From Paraburkholderia sp. (GTDB taxonomy: Bacteria > Pseudomonadota > Gammaproteobacteria > Burkholderiales > Burkholderiaceae): a stretch of 64,000 bases of DNA. The position numbers and the translations under genes are program-made. Positions 53,412-62,900 of the stretch are shown in pieces. The notes under the pieces were generated by a model. It was not told where the DNA came from and made no database searches. It saw only the letters and a list, made by a program, of their open reading frames with translations. How positions within the stretch are numbered: position 1 is the first letter of the stretch; each line of letters starts with the position of its first letter. The DNA lies in assembly GCF_004298475.1 (NCBI RefSeq), contig NZ_SCRP01000015.1:62001-126000 (forward strand), given 5' to 3'.

Positions 53412-54779
53412 ATGACGAAGCTCACCGATACCGTCTGCCCCGCCCAGCCCGGCACCGAACCCGCGGGCGCGCCGCTTGCCACCGCGCCTGCAACGGGGAA
53501 TTTCCGCGACCGCACGTTCCTGCTCTCGCACGTCGAGGACACGCTGCGCTTTTACGCGCCGAACGTGTTCGACCCGACGGGCGGTTTTCACCACTACTTC
53601 CGCGACGACGGCTCGGTCTACAACGCGCATTCGCGCCATCTCGTGAGCAGTTGCCGTTTCGTCTTCAACTATGCGATGGCGTATCGCGAGTTCGGCGATC
53701 CGCTGTATCTGCAGTACGCGCGCCACGGCCTGCAGTTCCTGCGCGAAGCGCACTGGGACCCGCAGCACGAAGGCTACGACTGGGAGATCGACTGGCGCGA
53801 CGGCAAGAAGCGCACGCTCGACGCCACGCGCCACTGCTACGGCCTCGCGTTCGTGCTGCTCGCGTATTCGCATGCGGCGATGGCGGGCATCGAGGAAGCG
53901 CGTCCGATGATCGGCGCGACGTTCGAGTTGATGGATCACCGCTTCTGGGACGCCGCCGCGGGTCTCTACGCCGACGAAGCAAGCGCTGGCTGGATCGTGT
54001 CGCGCTATCGCGGCCAGAACGCGAACATGCACGCGACCGAGGCGCTGCTCGCGGCCTACGAGGCAACGGGCCATCTCGTCTATCTCGACCGCGCGGAGCG
54101 TGTTGCGTCGAACCTCACGCTGCGCCAGGCGAAGCTCTCGCAAGGGCTCGTGTGGGAGCACTTTCACGCGGACTGGTCGGTGGACTGGCACTACAACGAA
54201 GAGGACAGTTCGAACATCTTCCGGCCGTGGGGCTTCCAGCCGGGACACCAGACGGAGTGGGCCAAGCTGCTGCTGATTCTCGAGCGGCATCGTCCGCTGC
54301 CGTGGCTGCTGCCGCGCGCGATCGAACTCTTCGACGCGGCGATGACGCAGGCATGGGACGACGACCACGGCGGGCTCTACTACGGGTTCGGCCCGGACGG
54401 CACGGTCTGCGATCACGACAAGTACTTCTGGGTGCAGGCGGAGACCATCGCGACCGCCGCGCTGCTTGCGAAGCGCACGGGCGCCGAGCGCTTCTGGGAC
54501 TGGTACGACGAACTGTGGCGCTATAGCTGGACGCACTTCGTCGATCACCGCTACGGTGCGTGGTACCGCATCCTCACGTGCGACAACCGCAAGTACGGCG
54601 ACGAAAAGAGCCCGGCGGGCAAGACCGACTATCACACGATGGGCGCCTGCTACGAGACGCTCAACGCGCTGCCGGGACGCGGCGTGGCGCCTGCCATCGA
54701 CCGCAACGGCGCGCGTGCGCACGCGCCGCTGCAACCGGCGGCAGGCGGCGATACACAGCATGAAGGAGCCACACGATGA
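53412..54779 (+). CDS. AGE-family sugar epimerase/isomerase, probably D-mannose isomerase
   Basis: This 455-residue (alpha/alpha)6-barrel enzyme is of the N-acylglucosamine 2-epimerase family. Conserved stretches include GQNANMHATEALLAAYEATG, FQPGHQTEWAKLLLILE and KTDYHTMGACYETLNALPG, supplying the catalytic histidines known for AGE-type isomerases. The fructokinase-like gene next door suggests it makes fructose from mannose (inference). The ATG at 53412 is preceded by a GGAAAAGCC site; the N-terminal 25 residues are low-complexity. The stop overlaps the kinase start by four bases. Confidence 0.88.
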   Translation: MTKLTDTVCPAQPGTEPAGAPLATAPATGNFRDRTFLLSHVEDTLRFYAPNVFDPTGGFHHYFRDDGSVYNAHSRHLVSSCRFVFNYAMAYREFGDPLYLQYARHGLQFLREAHWDPQHEGYDWEIDWRDGKKRTLDATRHCYGLAFVLLAYSHAAMAGIEEARPMIGATFELMDHRFWDAAAGLYADEASAGWIVSRYRGQNANMHATEALLAAYEATGHLVYLDRAERVASNLTLRQAKLSQGLVWEHFHADWSVDWHYNEEDSSNIFRPWGFQPGHQTEWAKLLLILERHRPLPWLLPRAIELFDAAMTQAWDDDHGGLYYGFGPDGTVCDHDKYFWVQAETIATAALLAKRTGAERFWDWYDELWRYSWTHFVDHRYGAWYRILTCDNRKYGDEKSPAGKTDYHTMGACYETLNALPGRGVAPAIDRNGARAHAPLQPAAGGDTQHEGATR

Positions 54780-55738
54780 GCACCTGCAGCATGGGCCCCG
54801 ACTTCTCTTCAGGTTTTCCGGCCTTCATCTCGGCCGGCGACATCCTCACCGATCTCGTGCGCACCGACACACCGGACGGCGCGCCTTCGCACGCCGGTTC
54901 GCAATGGCGAGCGCATCCGGGCGGCGCGGGCTGGAACGTCGCGCGCGCGGTCGCGCGGCTCGGCCTGCCGACAGCCTGCGCGGGCGCGCTCGGCACCGAC
55001 AATTTCTCCGACGAACTCTGGAACGCGAGCGTCGCCGCGGGCCTCGACATGCGCTTCATGCAGCGCGTCGAGCGTGCGCCGCTGCTCGCGATCGTGCATC
55101 GGACGCATCCGCCCGCTTACTACTTCATCGGCGAGCAGAGCGCCGACCTCGCCTTCGATCCCGCCCGGTTGCCCGCAGGATGGCGCGCGAACGCGAAGTG
55201 GGCGCACTTCGGCGGCATCAGCCTCGTGCGCCAGCCGCTTGGCGAAACGCTCGCCACGCTCGCCGCCGAACTGCGCGGCGCAGGCGTGAAGATCAGCTTC
55301 GATCCGAACTGCCGCAGCCTGATGGCGCACGGCTACGAGCCGATCCTGCGCCGCATGGCCGCGCTCGCCGACCTCATCAAGGTCTCCGACGAGGATCTGC
55401 GGATGCTGTTCCCGGGCCTTGGCGAAGCGGAAGCAATCGCGGCGATGCGCGCGCTCAATCCGGCCGCCACGCTGCTGGTGACGCGCGGCGCGCAAGCGGC
55501 CACGCTCTTTGCTGGCGACGAGGTCATCGAAGCCGCGCCGCCGCGTGTGGAGGTAGCGGACACGGTGGGCGCGGGCGATGCCTCGATCGGCGGGCTGCTC
55601 TTCAGCCTGATGAGCGCGCCGCAGCGCTCGTGGCGCCAGCATCTGGGCTTCGCGCTCGCAGCCGGTGCGGCGGCCTGCCGTCGCCCGGGCGCGCATTCGC
55701 CGACACTCGACGAAGTGGTGGCGCTGCTTGCCGACTGA
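54776..55738 (+). CDS. PfkB-family carbohydrate kinase, probably fructokinase
   Basis: This 320-residue ribokinase-fold kinase has the PfkB signature DTVGAGDASIGG, with catalytic Asp268, and the N-terminal GGAGWNVARAVARLG. The sugar-binding region resembles fructokinases. Coupled by overlap to the AGE-type isomerase, it probably phosphorylates the isomerase product, so mannose would become fructose 6-phosphate. No transporter gene lies in the operon. A 9-bp triple repeat follows the stop. Confidence 0.9.
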   Translation: MSTCSMGPDFSSGFPAFISAGDILTDLVRTDTPDGAPSHAGSQWRAHPGGAGWNVARAVARLGLPTACAGALGTDNFSDELWNASVAAGLDMRFMQRVERAPLLAIVHRTHPPAYYFIGEQSADLAFDPARLPAGWRANAKWAHFGGISLVRQPLGETLATLAAELRGAGVKISFDPNCRSLMAHGYEPILRRMAALADLIKVSDEDLRMLFPGLGEAEAIAAMRALNPAATLLVTRGAQAATLFAGDEVIEAAPPRVEVADTVGAGDASIGGLLFSLMSAPQRSWRQHLGFALAAGAAACRRPGAHSPTLDEVVALLAD

Positions 55739-55745
55739 GCGACGT

Positions 55746-55772
55746 GCATGCACCGCATGCACCGCATGCACC
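55746..55772. repeat. Three tandem 9-bp units after the sugar kinase gene
   Basis: GCATGCACC is repeated three times, starting 7 bases past the stop codon. Each unit contains the palindrome GCATGC. Confidence 0.92.
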
Positions 55773-55935
55773 GCGCGGTTCGTACGGTTCGCGCGGCTGG
55801 CCCGCTTGCGGCTGACACGAAACTGAAGCGCCGCTGACACACCCGTGCCCCGCAATCGCGCGGGCAAAGTGCTAGCATGGAAGCTACCTCCCGGCTCCAC
55901 GCCGGGACGGTCTTTCCTTCCACCGGGAGCGCGCT

Positions 55936-56157
55936 ATGGAAGAAGTGACCTACACCAAGGGGATCTACACGGCAGTCGCCACAACGCGGCCCATGGACGG
56001 CGGGCTGTACCAGGGTCTGGTCGCTCTGGCCCGCGACGACGGCGAGGCACTCGAAAACGCCGTCTACGAAGTGGAAAGCGCATCGGGCACGCCCGAAGAA
56101 GCGCTCGAAGAGGCCAAGGCGCTCGCACATCGCATCCTCGGCGAGCTCGAACTGTAA
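55936..56157 (+). CDS. Small acidic protein of unknown function
   Basis: This 73-residue soluble protein starts MEEVTYTKGIYTAVATTRPM and ends in an acidic helix. Its codon use matches neighbours and a GGGAGCG site lies before the ATG. No family was recognised. A second small gene follows 104 bases downstream. Confidence 0.6.
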   Translation: MEEVTYTKGIYTAVATTRPMDGGLYQGLVALARDDGEALENAVYEVESASGTPEEALEEAKALAHRILGELEL

Positions 56158-56261
56158 GGCCGCGAACGCGCAGGGAACACGCAGCAAACCAACCTCAAAC
56201 CAATAGCAGACTGCTGCCTCACGTTCGGGCTGAATCACCGGTAATCCGGCTGGAGGCGATC

Positions 56262-56507
56262 ATGGCCGAACAGCTCTTTCTCTACGGCGTCTACGCCATC
56301 CACGTTCATCCGCTGCAACTGCAGGGCGCGCGCTGGGACGCCGAATACCAGATCACGCACCGCGACAAACCCGTGCAGCAGTGGGTCACCATCGGCGGCA
56401 ACGCGGGGTTCGACGCGCCCACTCAGGCCGTCGATGCCGCGCGCCGCCAGGCCATCGCCGATATCGAACAAGGCGCGGGCATACCGAAGCCGCACAACTT
56501 TCCCTGA
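56262..56507 (+). CDS. Small conserved-looking hypothetical protein
   Basis: This 81-residue protein begins MAEQLFLYGVYAIHVHPLQL and contains WDAEYQITHRDKPVQQWVTI. It has a strong CTGGAGGCGATC ribosome-binding site. No domain could be named. It may be co-transcribed with the preceding small gene. Confidence 0.65.
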   Translation: MAEQLFLYGVYAIHVHPLQLQGARWDAEYQITHRDKPVQQWVTIGGNAGFDAPTQAVDAARRQAIADIEQGAGIPKPHNFP

Positions 56508-56635
56508 GCCCGTGCTTTTGCCGCGCCTGCGCCGCCCGCGCGAAGCGCGTGAGGCGCGGCGCTGCGGCTCGCGGGCTTGTCCTGTCCGTCCGGCGTTGCT
56601 AGGCTTTCTCCCATTTCGAGTTCGAAGGGAACGCC

Positions 56636-57598
56636 ATGACGTCCGAGCCGCAGCAGCGCACCGCGAATCAAGCCGCCCGGCAGACCGGCCAGCCCTCGCG
56701 GTCCGCACGCGTCACGCCGCGCACACTGTTCATCGGCGGCCGCGAGATCATGGTGCACGGCATGCCGTCGCCTGGCTGGCGCGATTTCTATCACAGCGCG
56801 CTCACCATGCGCTGGCCCACCTTCTTCGCGTCGCTCGCCGGTCTGTTCCTCGTCCTCAACGCGCTCTTCGCGTGCCTCTACCTGCTTGGCACCGCGCCCA
56901 TCGCCAACCAGTACCCGAGCGGCTTCGGCGGCGCGTTTTTCTTCAGCGTCGAAACGCTCGCGACAGTCGGTTACGGCGACATGCACCCGCAAACGCTCTA
57001 TGCGCACGCTGTGGCGACGCTGGAGATCTTCATCGGCATGTCGGGCATCGCGCTGTCCACCGGGCTCGTATTCGCGCGCTTCTCGCGTCCGCGCGCGAAG
57101 ATCATGTTCGCGCGCGAGGTGGTCGTGCATCCCATCGAGGGCCGCACGACGCTCATGGCGCGCGCCGCCAACGCGCGCCAGAACGTGATCGCCGAAGCGG
57201 GCGCGAAGCTGCGGCTCATGCGCTTCGAAACCACATCGGATGGCTATTCCGCGCGCCGCATCCACGACCTCAAGCTCGTGCGCGACCAGCATCCCATCTT
57301 CTCGCTCGGCTGGAACCTCATGCACGTGATCGACGAATCGAGTCCGCTCTTCGGCGAAACGCCCGAGTCGCTCGCACGCCAGCATGCTTCGATCCTCGCG
57401 ATGATCGAAGGCTCCGACGAATCGACCGCGCAAATCATGCAGGCGCGCCATAGCTGGTCGGACAGCCAGATCCGCTGGCAGCACCGCTACGTCGACATGC
57501 TTTACGACGTCGACGGCGTGAGCCACATCGACTACCGGCACTTTCACGACATCGAGCCGTACGACGGCCCGGCCGCGCAGAGTTCGCAGCCGGTCTGA
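56636..57598 (+). CDS. Inward-rectifier-type potassium channel (KirBac family)
   Basis: This 320-residue membrane protein forms a potassium channel. Two membrane segments (about residues 60-84 and 123-147) flank a pore helix and the selectivity filter TVGYGD at 110-115. A large cytoplasmic beta domain follows (HPIEGRTTLMARAANARQNV and further). The slide helix PGWRDFYHSALTMRWP precedes the first segment, as in KirBac1.1 of Burkholderia pseudomallei. The stop codon lies in the first copy of a 9-bp tandem array. Confidence 0.93.
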   Translation: MTSEPQQRTANQAARQTGQPSRSARVTPRTLFIGGREIMVHGMPSPGWRDFYHSALTMRWPTFFASLAGLFLVLNALFACLYLLGTAPIANQYPSGFGGAFFFSVETLATVGYGDMHPQTLYAHAVATLEIFIGMSGIALSTGLVFARFSRPRAKIMFAREVVVHPIEGRTTLMARAANARQNVIAEAGAKLRLMRFETTSDGYSARRIHDLKLVRDQHPIFSLGWNLMHVIDESSPLFGETPESLARQHASILAMIEGSDESTAQIMQARHSWSDSQIRWQHRYVDMLYDVDGVSHIDYRHFHDIEPYDGPAAQSSQPV

Positions 57599-57663
57599 GC
57601 GGTCTGAGCGGTCTGAGCGGTCTGAGCGGTCTGAGCGGTCTGAGCGGTCTGAGCGGTGAAAGC
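57592..57663. repeat. 9-bp tandem array starting across the channel gene's stop codon
   Basis: Seven exact copies of GGTCTGAGC (57592-57654) plus one variant GGTGAAAGC. The first copy carries the gene's own stop TGA, and because the unit is 9 bp every further copy supplies another in-frame TGA. Confidence 0.97.
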
Positions 57664-57906
57664 GGTGGGCGCGCGCCGGCCCGGCGGCCTTGCAAAATCT
57701 CTCTCAAAAGCGGCGCGGCACGCGAAGCATCTCGCGCATGCACCGCGCGCGCGAGGTCAGTTAGCAAAATATTTCCGTTATCGGCGCTAAAAAATAGAGT
57801 CTCTTGCGACGCGCACCGCACGCCGGGCGCGCCGCCGCGATAACAAGCCGTGCGCAGGATCGGTCGGGTCGACAGCACCCGCTGCGATCGAAAAGGAGAC
57901 TCCACC
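57599..57906. other. Spacer before the indolepyruvate oxidoreductase gene
   Basis: Most of the left part is the 9-bp array. The AT-richer stretch 57755-57800 (TTAGCAAAATATTTCCG) is the likely promoter zone. No gene is supported. Confidence 0.6.
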
Positions 57907-60900
57907 ATGAACGCCCGCCCCGCGTTCGGCGATGCTTCGCCCCCGCCTCTCGCCGACTACCGTCTGAGCGACAACCTCACCGCCACGCGCGGCCGCATCT
58001 TTCTCACCGGCACCCAGGCGCTGATCCGTCTCGCACTGATGCAGCACGCCGTCGACAAAGCCCGCGGCCTGAACACCGCGGGCTTCATCAGCGGCTATCG
58101 CGGCTCGCCGCTCGGCATGGTCGACCTGCAGGCGTGGCGCGCGCAAAAGCTCCTCGACGCCGCCGGCGTGCGCTTCCTCCCGGCCATCAACGAAGAACTG
58201 GGCGGCACCGCCGTGCTCGGCACGCAGCGCGTCGAAGCCGATCCCGAGCGCACCGTCGAAGGCGTCTTCGCGATGTGGTACGGCAAAGGCCCCGGCGTGG
58301 ACCGCGCAGGCGACGCGCTCAAGCACGGCAACGCCTACGGCTCGTCGCCGCACGGCGGCGTGCTCGTGGTCGCGGGCGACGATCACGGCTGCGTTTCGTC
58401 GTCGATGCCGCATCAGAGCGACTTCGCCATGATCGCGTGGCACATGCCCATCGTGAATCCGTCGAACATCGCCGACCTGCTCGAATTCGGCCTCTACGGC
58501 TGGGCGCTGTCGCGCTACTCGGGCGCCTGGGTGGGTCTCAAGGCGATTTCGGAAACCGTCGAGTCGGGCTCGACCGTCGATCTCGATGCGATCCGCACCG
58601 ACTGGCCCGCGCCCGCAGGCTTCGCGCCGCCGCCCGGCGGCCTGCACAACCGCTGGCCCGATCTGCCGAGCCTCGCCATCGAAGCGCGGCTCGCCGCCAA
58701 ACTCGACGCCGTGCGCCACTTCGCGCGCGCCAACAGCATCGACAAATGGATTGCACCGAGCCCGCACGCGAACATCGGCATCGTCACCTGCGGCAAGGCC
58801 CATCTGGATCTGATGGAGGCGCTGCGCCGCCTCGACCTCTCGGTGACCGATCTCGACGCCGCGGGCGTGCGCATCTACAAGGTGGGGCTCTCGTTTCCGC
58901 TGGAGATGTCGCGCATCGACGCCTTCGTCGCGGGCCTGACCGACGTGCTCGTGATCGAAGAGAAAGGCCCCGTGGTCGAGCAGCAGATCAAGGACTATCT
59001 CTACAATCGCACGGCTGGCGCGCGTCCGGCCATCACCGGCAAAGCAGCCGTTGACGGCACCGCCCAGCTCTCCGAACTCGGCGAACTGCGCCCATCGCGC
59101 ATCCTGCCCGTGTTCGCCGCGTGGCTCGCGCGGCACAAGCCCGCACTCGACCGGCGCGACCGCGTGGTCGATCTCGTCGCGCCGCAGATCCTCTCCAACG
59201 AAGCCGACGCCGTGCGCCGCACGCCCTACTTCTGCTCGGGCTGTCCGCACAACACCTCGACGAAGGTGCCGGAGGGGTCGATCGCGCAGGCGGGAATCGG
59301 CTGTCACTTCATGGCCTCATGGATGGAGCGCGACACGACCGGCCTCATCCAGATGGGCGGCGAAGGCGTGGACTGGGCTGCGCACTCGATGTTCACGAAC
59401 ACGCGCCACGTCTTCCAGAATCTCGGCGACGGCACCTATTTTCATTCAGGCATCCTCGCGATTCGCCAGGCTGTCGCGGTGAACGCCAACATCACCTACA
59501 AGATCCTCTACAACGACGCTGTTGCGATGACGGGCGGGCAGCCGGTGGACGGCAGCATTTCGGTGCCGCAGATCGCGCGCCAGGTGGAGGCCGAAGGCGT
59601 TTCGCGCTTCGTCGTCGTGAGCGACGAGCCCGAGAAATACGACGGTCATCACGGCCTCTTCCCGAAAGGCACGACGTTCCATCATCGCCGTGAACTCGAT
59701 GCCGTGCAGCGCGAACTGCGCGACATCCCCGGTGTCACCGTGCTGATCTACGACCAGACCTGCGCCGCCGAAAAACGCCGCCGCCGCAAGAAAGGCGAGT
59801 TCCCCGATCCGGACAAGCGGCTCTTCATCAACGAGGCCGTGTGCGAAGGCTGCGGCGATTGCGGCGTGCAGTCGAATTGCCTCTCGGTCGAGCCGGTCGA
59901 AACCGAACTCGGCCGCAAGCGCCGCATCGACCAGTCGTCGTGCAACAAGGACTACTCGTGCGTGAACGGCTTCTGTCCGAGCTTCGTGACGGTGGAACAC
60001 GGCAAGCTCAGGAAGGCTGCAGGCGCAACGTTCGATCCGCAGGCGCTCGCCGCGCGCGTGAATGCGCTGCCCGTGCCGCAGACGCCGCTCGAGGACGCGC
60101 CGTACGACATTCTCGTGACCGGCGTGGGCGGCACCGGCGTCGTGACCGTGGGCGCGCTCATCAGCATGGCCGCGCATCTGGAAGGCAAGAGCGCGTCGGT
60201 GCTCGATTTCATGGGCTTCGCGCAAAAAGGCGGTGCGGTGCTCTCGTTCGTGCGCTTCGCCGCAACCGACGCCTTGCTCAACCAGGTCCGCATCGACACG
60301 CAGCAGGCCGACCTGCTGCTCGCCTGCGACATGGTTGTGGCCGCAAGCGCCGACGCGCTCCAGACCGTGCGCCACGACCGCACGCGCATCGTCGTGAACA
60401 CGCACGCGATTCCGAACGCGTCGTTCGTGCAGAACCCCGATGCGAACCTGCACGCCGACGCGCTGCTCGCGAAGATGCGCCACGCCGCGACGGGCGGCTT
60501 GCCCCGCGCGAACAGCGGCGCGCAAGACCCGCTTTCGACATGCGACGCGCAGGGGCTCGCGCAACGTTTTCTCGGCGACACGATCGGCGCGAACATCCTG
60601 ATGCTCGGCTTTGCATGGCAACTCGGCCTCGTGCCGGTTTCGCTCGCGGCGCTCACGCGTGCGATCGAACTGAACAACGTGGCCGTGCCCGCGAACCTGC
60701 TTGCACTTTCGATTGGCCGTCTCGCCGCAGCGGACCCCGCCGCGCTGGAAACACTCGAAACGCTCGACACGCAACACAAGCGCGTCGCGGAGCCGAAGCG
60801 CACGCACACGCTCGACGAACTGATCGCCGATCGCGAAGCGCGTCTCGTCGCGTATGGCGGGGCGCGGTACGCCCGGCGCTTTCGCGCGCTCGCCGATGCT

Positions 60901-61530
60901 GCGCGTGCCGCCGACAAGAGCGTGGACCAGGCGCTTGCACGCGCCGTCGCGACGACGTTCTATCGCCTGCTCGCGGTGAAGGACGAATACGAAGTCGCGC
61001 GGCTCTACACCGATCCCGCTTTCCGCGCCGCGCTCGAAGCGCAGTTCGAAGGCACGGCGGGCCGCGACTTCACCGTGAAGTTCAACATGGCGCCGCCGCT
61101 GATCGCGCGCGCAAAGCACGGTGAAGCGCCGCGCAAGATGCAAATCGGCCCGTGGCTGTGGCGCGTGCTTGCGGTGCTCTCGAAGGGACGCGGCGTGCGC
61201 GGAACGTGGCTCGATGTGTTTGGCCACACGCTTGAGCGCCGCATGGAACGCGCGCTCGCCGACGACTACGAGGCAACGCTGCGCGTTGCGCTCGCGCGTC
61301 TCGATGCACACAACGCTGCCGATATCGCTACGCTCGCGGGCCTCTACGAACGCGTGCGCGGCTACGGCCATGTGAAGCTTGCGAACCTCGCGGCGGTCAA
61401 GCGCGCCGAGCGCGAGCTCGCGGCCCATCTGCAACTCGATGCGAAGACGAGCGCGGTCGTGCAGGAAGCGCTCGATTCATTCAAGGGCGCGGGCGCGCTG
61501 CGCGGCATTCCGGTGGTCGTCGCGAAGTAA
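57907..61530 (+). CDS. Indolepyruvate ferredoxin oxidoreductase (fused alpha-beta, long form)
   Basis: This 1,207-residue enzyme oxidatively decarboxylates aryl or branched 2-oxo acids to acyl-CoA, passing electrons to ferredoxin. The N-terminal alpha-type part has GFISGYRGSPLGMVD and a GTAVLGTQRVE region. The thiamine-diphosphate domain with AGIGCHFMASWMERDTTGL and QMGGEGVDWAAHS follows. A cluster-binding CEGCGDCGVQSNC lies at about residues 646-658, then the gamma-type domain with GVGGTGVVTVGALISMA. It ends with a DUF6537-like C-terminal domain. AAAAGGAGACTCCACC before the ATG is a strong ribosome-binding site. The length is that of the Burkholderia single-chain form. Substrate in vivo is uncertain. 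Confidence 0.93.
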   Translation: MNARPAFGDASPPPLADYRLSDNLTATRGRIFLTGTQALIRLALMQHAVDKARGLNTAGFISGYRGSPLGMVDLQAWRAQKLLDAAGVRFLPAINEELGGTAVLGTQRVEADPERTVEGVFAMWYGKGPGVDRAGDALKHGNAYGSSPHGGVLVVAGDDHGCVSSSMPHQSDFAMIAWHMPIVNPSNIADLLEFGLYGWALSRYSGAWVGLKAISETVESGSTVDLDAIRTDWPAPAGFAPPPGGLHNRWPDLPSLAIEARLAAKLDAVRHFARANSIDKWIAPSPHANIGIVTCGKAHLDLMEALRRLDLSVTDLDAAGVRIYKVGLSFPLEMSRIDAFVAGLTDVLVIEEKGPVVEQQIKDYLYNRTAGARPAITGKAAVDGTAQLSELGELRPSRILPVFAAWLARHKPALDRRDRVVDLVAPQILSNEADAVRRTPYFCSGCPHNTSTKVPEGSIAQAGIGCHFMASWMERDTTGLIQMGGEGVDWAAHSMFTNTRHVFQNLGDGTYFHSGILAIRQAVAVNANITYKILYNDAVAMTGGQPVDGSISVPQIARQVEAEGVSRFVVVSDEPEKYDGHHGLFPKGTTFHHRRELDAVQRELRDIPGVTVLIYDQTCAAEKRRRRKKGEFPDPDKRLFINEAVCEGCGDCGVQSNCLSVEPVETELGRKRRIDQSSCNKDYSCVNGFCPSFVTVEHGKLRKAAGATFDPQALAARVNALPVPQTPLEDAPYDILVTGVGGTGVVTVGALISMAAHLEGKSASVLDFMGFAQKGGAVLSFVRFAATDALLNQVRIDTQQADLLLACDMVVAASADALQTVRHDRTRIVVNTHAIPNASFVQNPDANLHADALLAKMRHAATGGLPRANSGAQDPLSTCDAQGLAQRFLGDTIGANILMLGFAWQLGLVPVSLAALTRAIELNNVAVPANLLALSIGRLAAADPAALETLETLDTQHKRVAEPKRTHTLDELIADREARLVAYGGARYARRFRALADAARAADKSVDQALARAVATTFYRLLAVKDEYEVARLYTDPAFRAALEAQFEGTAGRDFTVKFNMAPPLIARAKHGEAPRKMQIGPWLWRVLAVLSKGRGVRGTWLDVFGHTLERRMERALADDYEATLRVALARLDAHNAADIATLAGLYERVRGYGHVKLANLAAVKRAERELAAHLQLDAKTSAVVQEALDSFKGAGALRGIPVVVAK

Positions 61531-61558
61531 CGCGCACGGCGTAAGTGCAACAAGCGCA

Positions 61559-61592
61559 AAACGGGCGGCTGCGCTGGCCGCCCGTTTGCTTT
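61559..61592 (+). terminator. Terminator after the oxidoreductase gene
   Basis: An exact 11-bp stem AAACGGGCGGC has a 7-base loop and is followed by GCTTTG. It lies in the convergent gap to the EAL gene. Confidence 0.8.
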
Positions 61593-61622
61593 GTTGTGCA
61601 CGATTCGTTCAATTCGGTTCGT

Positions 61623-62900
61623 TCACTCCGGTTCGTCGGAAATCCAGTCGACGTCGCCGCACAGCACGCACAGCCGCGCGCCGACGTGCACCGCCATCGA
61701 AAGCGTCACGCACGGCAGGGCCTCGGTAATCGACAGATACGGCGCCGTGACATGCACGCGCCCTGGCGCCGCCAGCGCCGCGCGAAAATACGGACGCCGC
61801 AGCCAGTTCGCGCCCTGCGCCTCGTCGAGCGGCAAGAAGCGCGCGTCGTGCTGCGCGCGGTCGACGCGCAGCACGACGTTGCGTTCGGCCTGCCGTCCGT
61901 TCGCATCGAGCAGGAAACAGCGCGCCGCATGCGTGAGCCCGAGGAAATTCCAGCACACCTCCTCCATCGGCTCGCCCGCGCCAAGCCGCTCCGCCGCGCG
62001 CTCGAACGCGCGCACATAGGGCGCCAGCCGGCTCGCCGTGCCGCGCTCGCGCGCCTCGGTCTGCGAGCGAAAACGCTCCGTTGCCTCGGCGATCACCGCT
62101 CGCGTCTGCGCCGCATCGGCGAGACCCGGCGCCGGACGCGCGAAGAAAAACCCCTGCACGAAGTCCGCATTGCACGAGAGCGCGAGCTGCGCCTCCTGCT
62201 CGGTTTCGACGCCCTCGACCAGCACGAGCTTGCCCGCTTCGTGCAGAAGCGCGACGAGGGCGGGCAGCGTCGCCGCCATGTCCGCCCGATGCGCGGCGTG
62301 CAGCAGCATGATGCGGTCGAGCTTCACGATGTCGGGATTGAGCTGCCACACGCGGCCGATATCGACGTTGCCCGCACCGAAGTCGTCGAGCGCGATGAGA
62401 AAGCCGCGCTCGCGCAACGACACGATGGCGCGCGCGAGTGCGTCGAGATCGGTGGCCTGCTCTTCGAGCACTTCGAGCACGATGCGGCGCGGCGGCAAAT
62501 CGAGCCGCTGCAGGTTCGCGAGCAGCGCCGCCGTGTGATACGGCTCGGTGAGCGTGCCCGGATGCACATTGAGGAAAAGCCATTCGCGCTCGGCGCCCAG
62601 CAGCCTGAAATTTTCCAGATGCAGGAGCTGCGCAAGACGATCCAGTTGCAGGACTTCGCCGATGCGCGCCGCCTCGCCGAACACGTCGAGCGGGGGAACC
62701 GGCCGGTCGAGCGCGTCATGCGCGCGCAACAGCCCTTCGTAGCCGATCGCCCGCATGTGCGAAAGGCTGAAGACCGGCTGGAACACGCTCGTCAGCGCGA
62801 GGTCGCCGTAGGGCGCGCTGTAGCGCTGCAGCCCCGAGGTGACGCTCATATTGAAGCCGTGCGGCGCGACGGCCGTTTTGTCCTGTTGCTCTGCGCCCAT
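61623..62900 (-). CDS. EAL-domain c-di-GMP phosphodiesterase
   Basis: This 425-residue protein has an EAL domain (about residues 38-275): YEGLLRAH with EGL at 55-57, NVHP, EVLEE, LDDFGAGN, KLDR and VEGVETEQE. These include the metal and catalytic residues, so it may be active. The C-terminal 150 residues look like a separate sensory region found after EAL domains in some proteins. The ATG at 62900 follows GAGAGGAACGC. An in-frame start farther upstream adds about 78 residues with no match. It is convergent with the oxidoreductase gene. Confidence 0.85.
   Translation of the reverse strand: MGAEQQDKTAVAPHGFNMSVTSGLQRYSAPYGDLALTSVFQPVFSLSHMRAIGYEGLLRAHDALDRPVPPLDVFGEAARIGEVLQLDRLAQLLHLENFRLLGAEREWLFLNVHPGTLTEPYHTAALLANLQRLDLPPRRIVLEVLEEQATDLDALARAIVSLRERGFLIALDDFGAGNVDIGRVWQLNPDIVKLDRIMLLHAAHRADMAATLPALVALLHEAGKLVLVEGVETEQEAQLALSCNADFVQGFFFARPAPGLADAAQTRAVIAEATERFRSQTEARERGTASRLAPYVRAFERAAERLGAGEPMEEVCWNFLGLTHAARCFLLDANGRQAERNVVLRVDRAQHDARFLPLDEAQGANWLRRPYFRAALAAPGRVHVTAPYLSITEALPCVTLSMAVHVGARLCVLCGDVDWISDEPE

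Noticed and set aside
59446..61434. Long minus-strand open frame opposite the indolepyruvate oxidoreductase gene
   Set aside because: Composition is that of an antisense shadow; the plus strand has clear catalytic motifs over the same bases.
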